A stretch of DNA of 64,000 nucleotides from assembly GCF_018919175.1 (NCBI RefSeq), contig NZ_JAHLQL010000006.1:100143-164142 (forward strand). The letters are read 5' to 3'. This DNA is from Clostridium simiarum (GTDB lineage Bacteria; Bacillota; Clostridia; Clostridiales; Clostridiaceae). Below are positions 16,495-25,129 of the stretch, piece by piece. Positions within the stretch are counted from its first letter, which is position 1. Each line of letters begins with the position of its first letter. The notes beneath the pieces are model-generated. The model was given only the letters and a program-made list of their open reading frames with translations, searched no databases and was not told the DNA's origin. Made by a program: the position numbers and the translations under genes.

Positions 16495-18780
16495 ATGAGA
16501 GAGGATAGAGTAGGTTATATAGTAAAAATATATGGAATTGTTCAGGGAGTAGGTTTTAGACCTTATATTTATAAGAAAGCAAAAGAATTAGATATTAAAG
16601 GATGGGTTAATAATTGTGATTCTTCTGTAATTATTAATGCTGAAGCTGTGAAGAGTAAAATGGAACAATTCCTTATAGATGTGGTGAAAAAACCTCCTGC
16701 CCTTGCAAAAATTGAAAAAATAGAAGTGATTAAAAGAGAGATAGAAGGATATGAAAACTTCATTATAAAAGAAAGTAGAGTTTCAAATACAAAATTAAAG
16801 TTTATTCTTCCTGATGTTGCAACCTGTGATAAATGTGTTGAAGATATATTTAATGAAAACTCCAAAAGATATAGATATGCTTTTACCAATTGTACTTTGT
16901 GTGGTCCAAGATATTCCATAATAAAATCCCTTCCTTATGACAGATTTAACACTACCATGAAGGATTTCAAAATGTGTGATTTTTGCAATGAAGAGTATAG
17001 AAATCCTGAAATAAGAAGGTTTCACGCTGAACCTACATGCTGCATAGATTGTGGACCACAGCTTTTTTTAACAGATAGTAAAGGAAAAAGAATACAGTGT
17101 TTAGATGAAATAAAGGAATGTGCTAGGCTTTTGAAAAATGGAAAAATTTTAGGGATTAAAGGTATAGGTGGATTTCACATAGTATGTAGTGCTTTAAATA
17201 ATGAGGCAGTTTTAGAGATTAGAAAGAGGAAGAAGAGAATAGATAAGCCTTTAGCCTTAATGATGAAGGATATTAAAGAGGTTAAAAAGTATTGTAAAGT
17301 TAGTAAAAGTGAAGAAGAAGTTCTCATTAGTAATAAAAGACCTATAGTACTTTTAAGGAAGAACAATGAAAAGTATATATCAGAAGCTGCTACTAAAGGT
17401 ATAAAAAAGTATGGTGTAATGCTTCCCTATACCCCTATACATCACTTACTATTTAAAGAAAATCTACCTCCTCTTGTTATGACTAGCGGTAATGTAAGTG
17501 GGAGTCCAATAGAATATACCAATGAAGGAGCCTTAAAAAATATCTCTAATTTGGTGGATTATTTTTTACTTAATAATAGAGATATAAATACACCAGTGGA
17601 TGATTCTGTAGTTAAAGTAGTAGAAGAAAAAGTAATGGTAAGTAGACCTGGGAGAGGGTATTGTCCTTATTATTTTCATGGAAAAATAAAAAATAACATA
17701 TTAGCATGTGGTGCAGAGGATAAAAGTACTTTTTCTTTTGCATTAGATGGAATTGTATATATGAGCCAGTATCTTGGAGATTTAAAAGAATTAAATGCTT
17801 ATGGTGAATATATAAAGTCTATAAATAATATAAAAAGTATTTTTGATTTTGAACCTAGAGTTATAGCTTTTGATATGCATCCTAGTTATATGTCCACTAT
17901 TTATGGAAAGAGTTTAAACAGTATTAAAGTGCCTGTTCAACATCATCATGCTCATATGGTAAGTTGTATGTTAGAACATGATATATGGAATTATGCTATA
18001 GGAATAATATATGATGGGACAGGCTTTGGTAGGGACGGAAATATGTGGGGAGGAGAATTTTTAATTGGCAATAGAAGAGAATTTAAAAGGATAGGACATT
18101 TTAAATATACAAAAGTTCAAGGAGGAGATTCTGCTCAAAAGCATATATGGAAGATAGGGGTAAGTTATTTAAAAGGCCTTAAAGATAAAGATAGGATAAA
18201 CCTTGGATTAAAGAGAATTGAAAGTTTTTCAAAAGAGGATATAGTAAATCTATGCTGTGCCCTAGACTATGATTTAAACTGTTATAAAACATCAAGTGTA
18301 GGCAGGTTATATGATGCTGTTTGTTCTATTTTAGGAGTAAGAGAGACAATAAGTTATGATGGACAAGGTGCCATAGAACTTGAAAATATTTTAGAGGAGA
18401 ATGTTAAGGAAAGCTATAGTTATTTAATAGAGAAAACAGGAGATATGAACATAGTAGATTACTCTTTTATGCTGATGGATATATTAGATGACATTGAAAA
18501 GGGAGTAAGTATTTCAAAGATAAGTGCTAAATTTCATAACACCATTGTAAATATAACAGTTGAAATGGCTTCTAGGATAAGAGAAGAGTTTAAAATAAAT
18601 ATCGCTATTTTAAGTGGTGGAGTTTTTGAAAATGAGTACCTTCTAAAAAATATTTATACATCTCTAGTAAGGAAAGGTTTTGAAGTGTTTTTTAATGAAA
18701 GCGTACCCACTAATGATAGTGGAATTTCTGTAGGACAAGTTGCTGTAGCAGATGAAATATTAAAGGAAAAGGAGATATAA
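16495..18780 (+). CDS. hypF: Carbamoyltransferase HypF
   Basis: A protein of 761 residues from the chosen start that converts carbamoyl phosphate into the cyanide ligand precursor for the Ni-Fe centre. Domains in order: acylphosphatase (VQGVGFRPYIYKKA near residue 14), paired zinc-finger motifs (CDKC, CTLCGPRYS, CDFC, CCIDCGP), YrdC-like (KGIGGFHIVC near 222; KRPIVLLRK) and the Kae1-like domain (HHHAHMVSCMLEH near 482; YDGTGFGRDGNMWGGEF near 505). The ATG at 16495 matches the family start; the in-frame ATG at 16441 lies inside the previous gene. The stop is one base before hypC. Confidence 0.95.
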   Translation: MREDRVGYIVKIYGIVQGVGFRPYIYKKAKELDIKGWVNNCDSSVIINAEAVKSKMEQFLIDVVKKPPALAKIEKIEVIKREIEGYENFIIKESRVSNTKLKFILPDVATCDKCVEDIFNENSKRYRYAFTNCTLCGPRYSIIKSLPYDRFNTTMKDFKMCDFCNEEYRNPEIRRFHAEPTCCIDCGPQLFLTDSKGKRIQCLDEIKECARLLKNGKILGIKGIGGFHIVCSALNNEAVLEIRKRKKRIDKPLALMMKDIKEVKKYCKVSKSEEEVLISNKRPIVLLRKNNEKYISEAATKGIKKYGVMLPYTPIHHLLFKENLPPLVMTSGNVSGSPIEYTNEGALKNISNLVDYFLLNNRDINTPVDDSVVKVVEEKVMVSRPGRGYCPYYFHGKIKNNILACGAEDKSTFSFALDGIVYMSQYLGDLKELNAYGEYIKSINNIKSIFDFEPRVIAFDMHPSYMSTIYGKSLNSIKVPVQHHHAHMVSCMLEHDIWNYAIGIIYDGTGFGRDGNMWGGEFLIGNRREFKRIGHFKYTKVQGGDSAQKHIWKIGVSYLKGLKDKDRINLGLKRIESFSKEDIVNLCCALDYDLNCYKTSSVGRLYDAVCSILGVRETISYDGQGAIELENILEENVKESYSYLIEKTGDMNIVDYSFMLMDILDDIEKGVSISKISAKFHNTIVNITVEMASRIREEFKINIAILSGGVFENEYLLKNIYTSLVRKGFEVFFNESVPTNDSGISVGQVAVADEILKEKEI

Positions 18781-18781
18781 T

Positions 18782-19009
18782 ATGTGCCTTTCAGTTTGTG
18801 GAAGGGTAAAAACTGTGGATTTGCCCTTTGCTTCAATAGATATTAAAGGAATAGAAACCTTAGTTAATGTGGAACTTGTAGAGGAGCCAGTAAAAGGAGA
18901 TTATGTACTTGTCCACGCTGGATTTGCTATTGAGAAGATAGATGAAGAGTATTTTAATTATTTAGATAGTGTTTTAGAGGAAATGCTAAAAGAAGATGAT
19001 GAATATTAA
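18782..19009 (+). CDS. hypC: Hydrogenase maturation chaperone HypC
   Basis: A 75-residue HypC/HupF chaperone that carries the Fe(CN)2CO group with HypD and delivers it to the large subunit. The essential cysteine follows the start Met, in the form MCLSVCGRV; most homologues have MCLAIPGKV, so the extra cysteine at position 6 is unusual. The core (DYVLVHAGFAIEKIDEE) is typical. The gene overlaps the start of hypD by 14 bases, consistent with coupled translation and a joint HypC-HypD complex. Confidence 0.93.
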   Translation: MCLSVCGRVKTVDLPFASIDIKGIETLVNVELVEEPVKGDYVLVHAGFAIEKIDEEYFNYLDSVLEEMLKEDDEY

Positions 19010-20123
19010 AGATAATAAATCCAGAAGATTAATAAATAAAATAAATGAATATGCAGAGTATATAGGAAAAGAAAATATAAATATCATGGAAGTGTGTGGC
19101 ACTCACACAAACTCAATAGCAAAATATGGAATAAGCAATGTTATTTCTAATAAGATAAATTTGTTAGCAGGGCCAGGCTGTCCGGTATGTGTTACTAATG
19201 AAGAGTATATAGATGCTGCTGTATATTTAGCTTCAAAATACATAACTATAATTACTTTTGGAGATTTAATAAAGGTAAGGGGAAGTAATTCTAGCCTATC
19301 TATTGAAAAATCAAAAGGACGGGATATAAAAATAATCTATTCTATTAGTGAAGTTATTAATATAGCTGAAGAAATATATCCTAAAAACGCTGTGTTCTTG
19401 GGTGTAGGATTTGAAACTACAGCTCCTTTGATTGCATCTGTTATAAAAGAAACTTACAGAAGAAAAATTAAAAACTTATATTTTTTCACCTCTATAAAAA
19501 CAATGCCACCTATACTTGAAGAGATTTTTAATAATAAAAATAGAAATATCCACGGAATAATATGTCCAGGAAATGTTGCGGTAATAGAAGGAGAAAAAAG
19601 TTTTAAATTTATTTATGAAAAATATAAAATACCCTCAGTAATATGTGGTTTTAATCCAGAGGAAATATTAGGAGGTATATGTTTTTTACTTAAAGATATT
19701 TATCGAAAAAATAAAGATAAAAGTCAGGTTGGATTTGAAAATCTATATAGAAAATGGGTAAGTGATGAGGGAAACAAGATCGCTAAAGATTTAATTAAAG
19801 ATGTATTTGTAGTAGAAGATGTAGTATGGAGAGGTATTGGAAATGTTAGAGATTCAGCATTAATTATTAATGACAAATATGCTTTTGTTGATGCAGTAAA
19901 AAAGTTTAACTTACAGAAATTTTTTAGTAAAGACACTTATAGTAGTAAAGATAAAGGTAGCTGTAGATGTGGGGATGTTTTACTTGGAAATATCCATCCT
20001 TTTCAGTGTAAGCTTTTTAAAAATGTATGCAATCCTGAAAATCCCTGTGGTCCATGCATGGTATCAGCAGAAGGAACCTGTGCTACACACTATAAATACA
20101 GTATATATGAACTGAAGTCATGA
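18996..20123 (+). CDS. hypD: Hydrogenase iron-centre assembly protein HypD
   Basis: A 375-residue Fe-S protein that assembles the Fe(CN)2CO moiety. Family motifs include the N-terminal MEVCGTHTNSIAKYGI near residue 30, the GPGCPVCVT loop near 58, GFETTAP near 136 and the C-terminal cluster ligands CRCGDVLLG and CGPCMVSAEGTCATHYKY. The last four codons and the stop overlap the first module of the two-hairpin repeat array that follows, so the repeat appears to have supplied the present C-terminus. hypE resumes about 400 bases later. Confidence 0.94.
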   Translation: MMNIKDNKSRRLINKINEYAEYIGKENINIMEVCGTHTNSIAKYGISNVISNKINLLAGPGCPVCVTNEEYIDAAVYLASKYITIITFGDLIKVRGSNSSLSIEKSKGRDIKIIYSISEVINIAEEIYPKNAVFLGVGFETTAPLIASVIKETYRRKIKNLYFFTSIKTMPPILEEIFNNKNRNIHGIICPGNVAVIEGEKSFKFIYEKYKIPSVICGFNPEEILGGICFLLKDIYRKNKDKSQVGFENLYRKWVSDEGNKIAKDLIKDVFVVEDVVWRGIGNVRDSALIINDKYAFVDAVKKFNLQKFFSKDTYSSKDKGSCRCGDVLLGNIHPFQCKLFKNVCNPENPCGPCMVSAEGTCATHYKYSIYELKS

Positions 20124-20499
20124 AGATGAGTTTCCTAAGCAGGTATCCCAAACCTATGGTTTGGTGATAGTCGCTTAAGCAGAGAACCAAGATCTACGAT
20201 CTTGTGTGAATCGCTTACTCTTCGAGTACCATCTGAAGTTATGAAGATGAGTTTCCTAAGCAGATATCCCAAATCTATGATTTGGTGATAGTCGCTTAAG
20301 CAGAGAACCAAGATCTACGATCTTGTGTGAATCGCTTACTCTTCGAGTACCATCTGAAGTTATGAAGATGAGTTTCCTAAGCAGATATCCCAAATCTATG
20401 ATTTGGTGATAGTCGCTTAAGCAGAGAACCAAGATCTACGATCTTGTGTGAATCGCTTACTCTTCGAGTACCATCTGAAGTTATGAAGATGAGTTTCCT
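20113..20499. repeat. Array B: two-hairpin repeats between hypD and hypE
   Basis: Three tandem copies of a 121-bp unit; the block GATGAGTTTCC recurs at 20125, 20246, 20367 and 20488. Each unit has two forms of hairpin 1 (CCAAATC with GATTTGG, and AAGATC with GATCTT). In the first unit the stem changes to CCAAACC with GGTTTGG, a compensatory change. The array begins within the last codons of hypD, lies inside the operon, and ends GAGTTTCCTTTAAATA, which is also found next to copies at 57.5 and 63.5 kb. No T-run follows any hairpin. Confidence 0.9.
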
Positions 20500-20527
20500 T
20501 TAAATACACAGTAATGGGGGGATATAG

Positions 20528-21523
20528 GTGGATATAGATACTATTGAGCTTATTCATGGTGAAGGAGGGAAGCATACACAACAATTAATAGAAGATGTGT
20601 TCTATAAAAACTTCAACAATGATATTTTATTAAAAAATACAGACTCTGCATTAATAACCCTTCCTTCAAAAAACATTGCATTTACAACGGATTCCTTTGT
20701 TGTAAATCCTATATTTTTTAGAGGAGGGGATATAGGGAAATTAGCTATTTGTGGAACTATAAATGATTTGACAGCCTGCGGCGCAGAGCCTTTATATTTA
20801 AGTGCTGGTTTTATTATAGAAGAAGGATTCCTTGTAGAAGATTTAATTAAAATTGTAAGTTCTATGAAGGAAGCCTCTAAAATATCTAAGGTAAATATAG
20901 TTACAGGGGATACCAAGGTGGTTCCAAAGGGTAAGGTTGATAAGATATTTATAAATACAACAGGCATTGGAGTTGTTAATGGGTATAAACCTAAAAATAT
21001 AGTATGTGGTGATAAGGTAATAATAACGGGAACCATTGGTGAGCATGGTACAGCAATAGCTGTAGATAGATATAACTTAAAGGTTAAAGGACACATAGAA
21101 AGTGATTGTGAGCCTTTGAATTATATTTTAAAGTGTTTAAAGGACTATTATGATCATATAAAGTTTATGAGAGATCCAACTAGAGGTGGTGTAGGTCAGG
21201 TATTAAATGAAATATCTAAACAATGTGGTTTAGGTATACATATTTTTGAAGGTAAGATTCCAATAAGGCAGGAAGTAGAAGCTATAAATGATATGTTAGG
21301 AATTAATCCTCTTTATCTGGCTTCGGAAGGCAGAATGATAATTGTAGTAGATAAAGAAGTTTCTATGAAGGTATTAGAGGATTTAATAATAAAGTGTAAC
21401 TTAAAGGCTAGTATTATAGGCGAATTTACAGAGGAAAATCAATTTGTATATATTGAAAATGATTTTGGAGGTAAAAGAATATTGACACCGCTAGAGGCTC
21501 AAATATTACCTAGAATATGCTAA
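20528..21523 (+). CDS. hypE: Carbamoyl dehydratase HypE
   Basis: A 331-residue AIR-synthase-like enzyme that dehydrates the carbamoyl group passed by HypF to a thiocyanate on its own C-terminal cysteine. The N-terminal block IELIHGEGGKHTQQLI, TDSFVVNPIFFRGGDIGKL near 54, RDPTRGGVGQVLNEI near 219 and the terminal LPRIC, with the reactive cysteine last, are all present. The GTG start lies behind GGGGGGATATAG. It is separated from hypD by a 400-base repeat array and is followed by a strong terminator. Confidence 0.95.
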   Translation: MDIDTIELIHGEGGKHTQQLIEDVFYKNFNNDILLKNTDSALITLPSKNIAFTTDSFVVNPIFFRGGDIGKLAICGTINDLTACGAEPLYLSAGFIIEEGFLVEDLIKIVSSMKEASKISKVNIVTGDTKVVPKGKVDKIFINTTGIGVVNGYKPKNIVCGDKVIITGTIGEHGTAIAVDRYNLKVKGHIESDCEPLNYILKCLKDYYDHIKFMRDPTRGGVGQVLNEISKQCGLGIHIFEGKIPIRQEVEAINDMLGINPLYLASEGRMIIVVDKEVSMKVLEDLIIKCNLKASIIGEFTEENQFVYIENDFGGKRILTPLEAQILPRIC

Positions 21524-21616
21524 ATCTTTGAATATGTTAAAACTTTAAATATGTTAAATCTATGTTGTAACTTATAATATTTTGATTTTAACCTTCCAAA
21601 AGAGGATTTAAGTTTT

Positions 21617-21653
21617 AATCTGGCACCTTTTTATGAAGGTACCAGATTTTTTT
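21617..21653 (+). terminator. Terminator of the hydrogenase operon
   Basis: The stem AATCTGG with CCAGATT, extended inward by CACCTT with AAGGT, runs into seven Ts about 90 bases after the hypE stop codon. Confidence 0.85.
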
Positions 21654-21718
21654 AGTTTTAAGGTTATTAAAAAAGCTCTGTAAAAAATTTTGTGCAAACT
21701 GAATAAAAATAATTAAGG

Positions 21719-22684
21719 TTAAGGCTTTTTCTTTTCTTTGTTACTACCATTACTATTGCCACTTATATTGTTATTACTATTTCTACTATTTCCATTATTA
21801 TGCTTATTGTCTTCCTTAGTTTCTTCAGTGGAGTTACCTTTATTTTCAGATTTAGAAGGGGTATCTTGGTTATTGTTCTTTTTCATATTTTCACTAGGTT
21901 TATTATTAATATTTTCATTAGTTTTATCATTACCCCTAGTATTTTCATTAGGTTTATTACCTGAATTAGTAGATTTATCTATATTTTCTTTGTGATTTTC
22001 ATTATCTTCCTTAGAGGGGTTTTTCTTAGGATCACTTAAATTTTCAGGCTTATCCTTACTATTAATTTGAGAATTAGGCTGTTCTTTGGATTCAGTAGAC
22101 TTATTATCTTCTACATTTGTTTGTATTTCTTTTCCGTTTTTTATCATGTATTTTAAGCCATTTTTATCTAAGGTATCTTTTAAATTATCTATGTTAAAGT
22201 TTTTTATGTTACCCTCTGTTTCTATTGAAATTACTTTTGAATTTTCTATATAATCTTCATTTATAAAATTTTCTTTTTTGGCTTCTTCCACTATTATATT
22301 TAAGCCTTTTTCTATATCTAAGTTCTTAAGATTTAAATTGCTTAGGATTTTTTTACCGTCTTCATTGATAAAATCTATAGAAATGATTCTATTCCATCTA
22401 TTGACTTCAAGCTTCACAGCAGGATTTATGCTTATTGTAACCGCAGAAACAGGCTTATTATATATAAATACTCCGCTACCTAAAAATATTAACAGTAAAG
22501 AGGCTACTAAAAGAGAAAGCCTTTTTATAATACTTTTATTATTATTTTCTATTAAAGAGCCTTCAATACATTGACCTAAGGTTGTGGGATTAGAAGACAA
22601 TTTTATATATACAAATTCACCACTGGAAGTTAATATTCCAGCTTTATCCTTTTTAAGTTCCATAACAATTCCTTTTTTATTCAT
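21719..22684 (-). CDS. rsgI: Anti-sigma-I factor, RsgI family
   Basis: A single-span membrane protein of about 321 residues that should hold SigI inactive. The cytosolic N-terminal RsgI domain (KGIVMELKKDKAGILTSSG) is followed by one membrane span near residues 56-77 (RLSLLVASLLLIFLGSGVF). Outside the membrane lie a conserved folded domain (SINPAVKLEVNRWNRIISI near 87) and a 130-residue tail of low-complexity Asn/Lys/Glu/Ser repeats that may reach the wall. The start at 22684 (MNKKGIV) fits the family. It overlaps sigI by eight bases. Confidence 0.88.
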   Translation of the reverse strand: MNKKGIVMELKKDKAGILTSSGEFVYIKLSSNPTTLGQCIEGSLIENNNKSIIKRLSLLVASLLLIFLGSGVFIYNKPVSAVTISINPAVKLEVNRWNRIISIDFINEDGKKILSNLNLKNLDIEKGLNIIVEEAKKENFINEDYIENSKVISIETEGNIKNFNIDNLKDTLDKNGLKYMIKNGKEIQTNVEDNKSTESKEQPNSQINSKDKPENLSDPKKNPSKEDNENHKENIDKSTNSGNKPNENTRGNDKTNENINNKPSENMKKNNNQDTPSKSENKGNSTEETKEDNKHNNGNSRNSNNNISGNSNGSNKEKKKP

Positions 22685-23363
22685 TGTTTTCACCTACTTT
22701 TTTTAGATTAAGATAGGATTTCAAATAAGGATACTCTCCACTAGATAATAATATTATCAAAGCGATTATGTATTTTCTCCAGTTTTCAATTAATTTTCTA
22801 TTACTATTTGTAAGTAAACAAATATCCTTAATTGGCAGTTGTTTTTTTGTTTTTACCTTATTTAATATAAGATCATTCCGTGCACAGGCTAGAGCTATGT
22901 TAAGAAGGTTGTCCCTAGTGTCCTTATGATTAGGAGAAGCATTTACTAAATCTCCAAAATTTAATTTGTAGAGGCTTAGCTCCTTGGTAAATAATTTTAT
23001 TTCTTCAGCTCTTATAGAATTTTCATAGGAAGAATTGAAGTTATCCATAGATATTTTATGGTCTAGGTAATCAAAATTATCCTCTTCCTCACTAAAAGTT
23101 ACATAGGGTACTTTAGCAGATTTTCTGAAAAAGTCTATTAGTGAATTTTTTATAATAATAGAAGCATAGGATAGAAAATTTCCTTTTTCATTATTATAGC
23201 TGTCACAAGCTTTGTTAAAGGCTATCATGGCTATGCTAAGCTCCTCATCATTTTCAATGCTAACACTTCTTTTACATACATGATTAGTTATTTTATATAT
23301 AAATTTAATATTTTCACTTATGAAATTATCTCTATTCTCTTTTTTTAGGAAATTTAAGTCCAT
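22677..23363 (-). CDS. sigI: RNA polymerase sigma factor SigI
   Basis: A 228-residue sigma-70-family factor of the SigI type. Region 2 is visible (EELSIAMIAFNKACDSYNNEKGN, then FLSYASIIIKNSLIDFFRK near residue 80), followed by a diverged C-terminal half with KDICLLTNSNRKLIENWRKYI, the atypical DNA-binding region of SigI. In Bacillus it responds to heat and in cellulolytic clostridia to polysaccharides; the signal here is unknown. The gene overlaps its anti-sigma gene. An 8-base inverted repeat lies 17 bases upstream. Confidence 0.88.
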   Translation of the reverse strand: MDLNFLKKENRDNFISENIKFIYKITNHVCKRSVSIENDEELSIAMIAFNKACDSYNNEKGNFLSYASIIIKNSLIDFFRKSAKVPYVTFSEEEDNFDYLDHKISMDNFNSSYENSIRAEEIKLFTKELSLYKLNFGDLVNASPNHKDTRDNLLNIALACARNDLILNKVKTKKQLPIKDICLLTNSNRKLIENWRKYIIALIILLSSGEYPYLKSYLNLKKVGENNE

Positions 23364-23379
23364 TTATTCACCTCGCAAT

Positions 23380-23399
23380 ATAAAAGTATGCACTTTTAT
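23380..23399. promoter_or_regulatory. Inverted repeat upstream of sigI
   Basis: The arms ATAAAAGT and ACTTTTAT, separated by four bases, lie just upstream of sigI. They could be an operator or part of the 5' untranslated leader. Confidence 0.35.
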
Positions 23400-23471
23400 A
23401 TATTTATATAATTATATACGAAAAAAGATATTTTTTTTAAGGGATATTAAAAAATTAATATTTCTATAGGT

Positions 23472-23500
23472 ACCCCTCTAAAAATTTTTTGCTACCCGTA
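23472..23500 (+). promoter_or_regulatory. Candidate SigI-dependent promoter
   Basis: ACCCCT (23472-23477) followed by an A/T-rich tract and CGTA (23497-23500), 19 bases apart, resembles SigI promoters, which have a C-rich -35 box and a CGAA/CGTA -10 box. It lies 90 bases before the divergent DUF5667 gene, next to sigI. Spacing is at the long end, so this is a suggestion only. Confidence 0.35.
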
Positions 23501-23589
23501 TATTATAATAAATAAAATAATTTATCCCATGGTTGCCACTATTAATAATTTTTATAAGAATAATTTGATACATAGGGAGGAAAAAGATT

Positions 23590-24684
23590 ATGAAAAAAAT
23601 ATTTATATTAACGATTTCAGCTATTATAGCCTTAGGAGTAACTGTTAGAGCGGAGGAGGTTACTACATTTAAGTCAGAAGCAGGCATAGTTCCGGGTAGC
23701 GTATTTTACAAGGTGGATAAAACACTAGAAGCATTAAAATTAAAGCTGTGCTCTAATGAAAAGCAGGCTGAAGTATTATTAGATATGGCACAAGAAAGAT
23801 TAGGGGAAAGTGAGGTTATGGTAGAAAAAGAAGAAATTGAAAAGGCGGATAAATTAATTGAAGAGTACAATGAAACCTTAGAACAAGCTCAAGATAAATT
23901 AGCTGAGATAGCTGAAGAAAATAAGGATTCAGAGGATAGTGTTAAATTAGATAAGATAAAAAATATAGAAGATAAAGTTTTAAATAATACAGAAAAATCT
24001 ATAAAAGTGTTAGAGAATGTAAAAGAGAAGTTACCAGAAAAGGCTCAAGAAAAATTAGCACAGGTTATAGAAATGCAAAAGGCTAAAAAAGAAGCTGTTA
24101 GAGAAATGGTAACAAAAAGGCATGAATTAAATGATGTGAAAAAAGTTTATAATGAGGCTAAATCAAATCTTAAAAAAGCAGAAGCTTCTGGAGATGAAGC
24201 AGCTATAAAAGTAGCACAAGAAGCTTTAAAGGTTTCTGAGGATGCATTAAATTTAAAAAAACAGGAGTATAAAGAAGCCTTTGAAAATAAAAAGCAGATA
24301 GTTAAAAAGAAGGCAGAAGAGGCAAAGAAAGAACATAAAAAAGATAAGGAAGAAAGTACAGATAAAGTAAAAACTGAAGACAAGTCATTAGAAGAGAATA
24401 AAGAACAGGGTAAAGTAGAAGAAAACCTAGAAGAAAAAGCAGAAGAAACTAAAGAAGTTAAAGAGATTAAAGAAACTCTACCAAAAGAAGCAAATAAAGG
24501 ACAAGTAAAATCAGAGGCAGTAAAGCAAAACAATCCATCACAAGCTTCAGTAAAAAAAGAAGAAAATGCTGAGAGAAAAGAAGAGAAATCTAAGGAAAAT
24601 AAGGGTAATGAAAAAAAGGAAAATCCTAGTGAAGGAAAAGATAATGTAAGCAAGGGTGGAAACAAAGACAAAGGTAGAAAATAG
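23590..24684 (+). CDS. Secreted DUF5667 coiled-coil protein
   Basis: A 364-residue protein with an N-terminal signal peptide (MKKIFILTISAIIALGVTVRA; cleavage near residue 21). The DUF5667 segment follows (GIVPGSVFYKVDKTLEALKL near 33, then helical AEVLLDMAQERLGESEVMV). Residues about 100-240 are long charged helices likely to form coiled coil, and from 240 to the end it is Lys/Glu-rich, low-complexity and disordered. It is divergent from sigI and resembles RsgI in its charged tail, so an envelope role within the SigI response is plausible. Strong AGGAGG. Confidence 0.8.
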   Translation: MKKIFILTISAIIALGVTVRAEEVTTFKSEAGIVPGSVFYKVDKTLEALKLKLCSNEKQAEVLLDMAQERLGESEVMVEKEEIEKADKLIEEYNETLEQAQDKLAEIAEENKDSEDSVKLDKIKNIEDKVLNNTEKSIKVLENVKEKLPEKAQEKLAQVIEMQKAKKEAVREMVTKRHELNDVKKVYNEAKSNLKKAEASGDEAAIKVAQEALKVSEDALNLKKQEYKEAFENKKQIVKKKAEEAKKEHKKDKEESTDKVKTEDKSLEENKEQGKVEENLEEKAEETKEVKEIKETLPKEANKGQVKSEAVKQNNPSQASVKKEENAERKEEKSKENKGNEKKENPSEGKDNVSKGGNKDKGRK

Positions 24685-25129
24685 TATTTTTAATTAGATT
24701 TTAATATAGTGAAAATATGATAAAAATTATACATGGCATAATGGGAGATTTTAAGTTTTTAGCATAGAAAATTCCTCTAAGGTGCTTAAAGATATTACAA
24801 AACATATATAGTACAGAAAATTTCTCTAAAGGAGTTAAAAATACTTCAAAACATAATGGAGAACAGTTAATTTTTATAATTTTTCAGATGAAGGGTAATA
24901 ATATTGATTTTTAATATGTTTTGAAGGATAATAAAACTATAGCTTTTGTGAGGTTCAGGTGGAGTTTTTATATAAAAGCTCTATCTGAGCCTTATAAGAA
25001 TTTATAAAGATTTAGAGAAATTTTATCTTTTAATTTCATAGAAGGTGAAAGTATTAGAAGTGGGGATAAATACAAAATTTTAGGCAGTATAATTAAATTA
25101 TATAAATACAAAGACTTGGAGGAAGAGTA
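24685..25129. other. Non-coding stretch with decayed duplication and long hairpin
   Basis: Two diverged copies of a block of about 50 bases (AAAATTCCTCTAA near 24769 and AAAATTTCTCTAA near 24817, each followed by a CAAAACATA segment) lie in tandem. A long imperfect hairpin (GGTTCAG with CTGAGCC and inner pairs, 24951-24992) could terminate the upstream transcript. No gene was seen. Confidence 0.45.

Noticed and set aside
21738..21995. Plus-strand ORF opposite the RsgI tail
   Set aside because: Its leucine-rich product is only the complement of a low-complexity Asn/Lys/Glu repeat region and it lacks a ribosome binding site.
24147..24671. Minus-strand 174-codon ORF opposite the DUF5667 gene
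   Set aside because: It is a shadow of the Lys/Glu-rich coding strand (giving Phe/Ser runs) and has no start signals.
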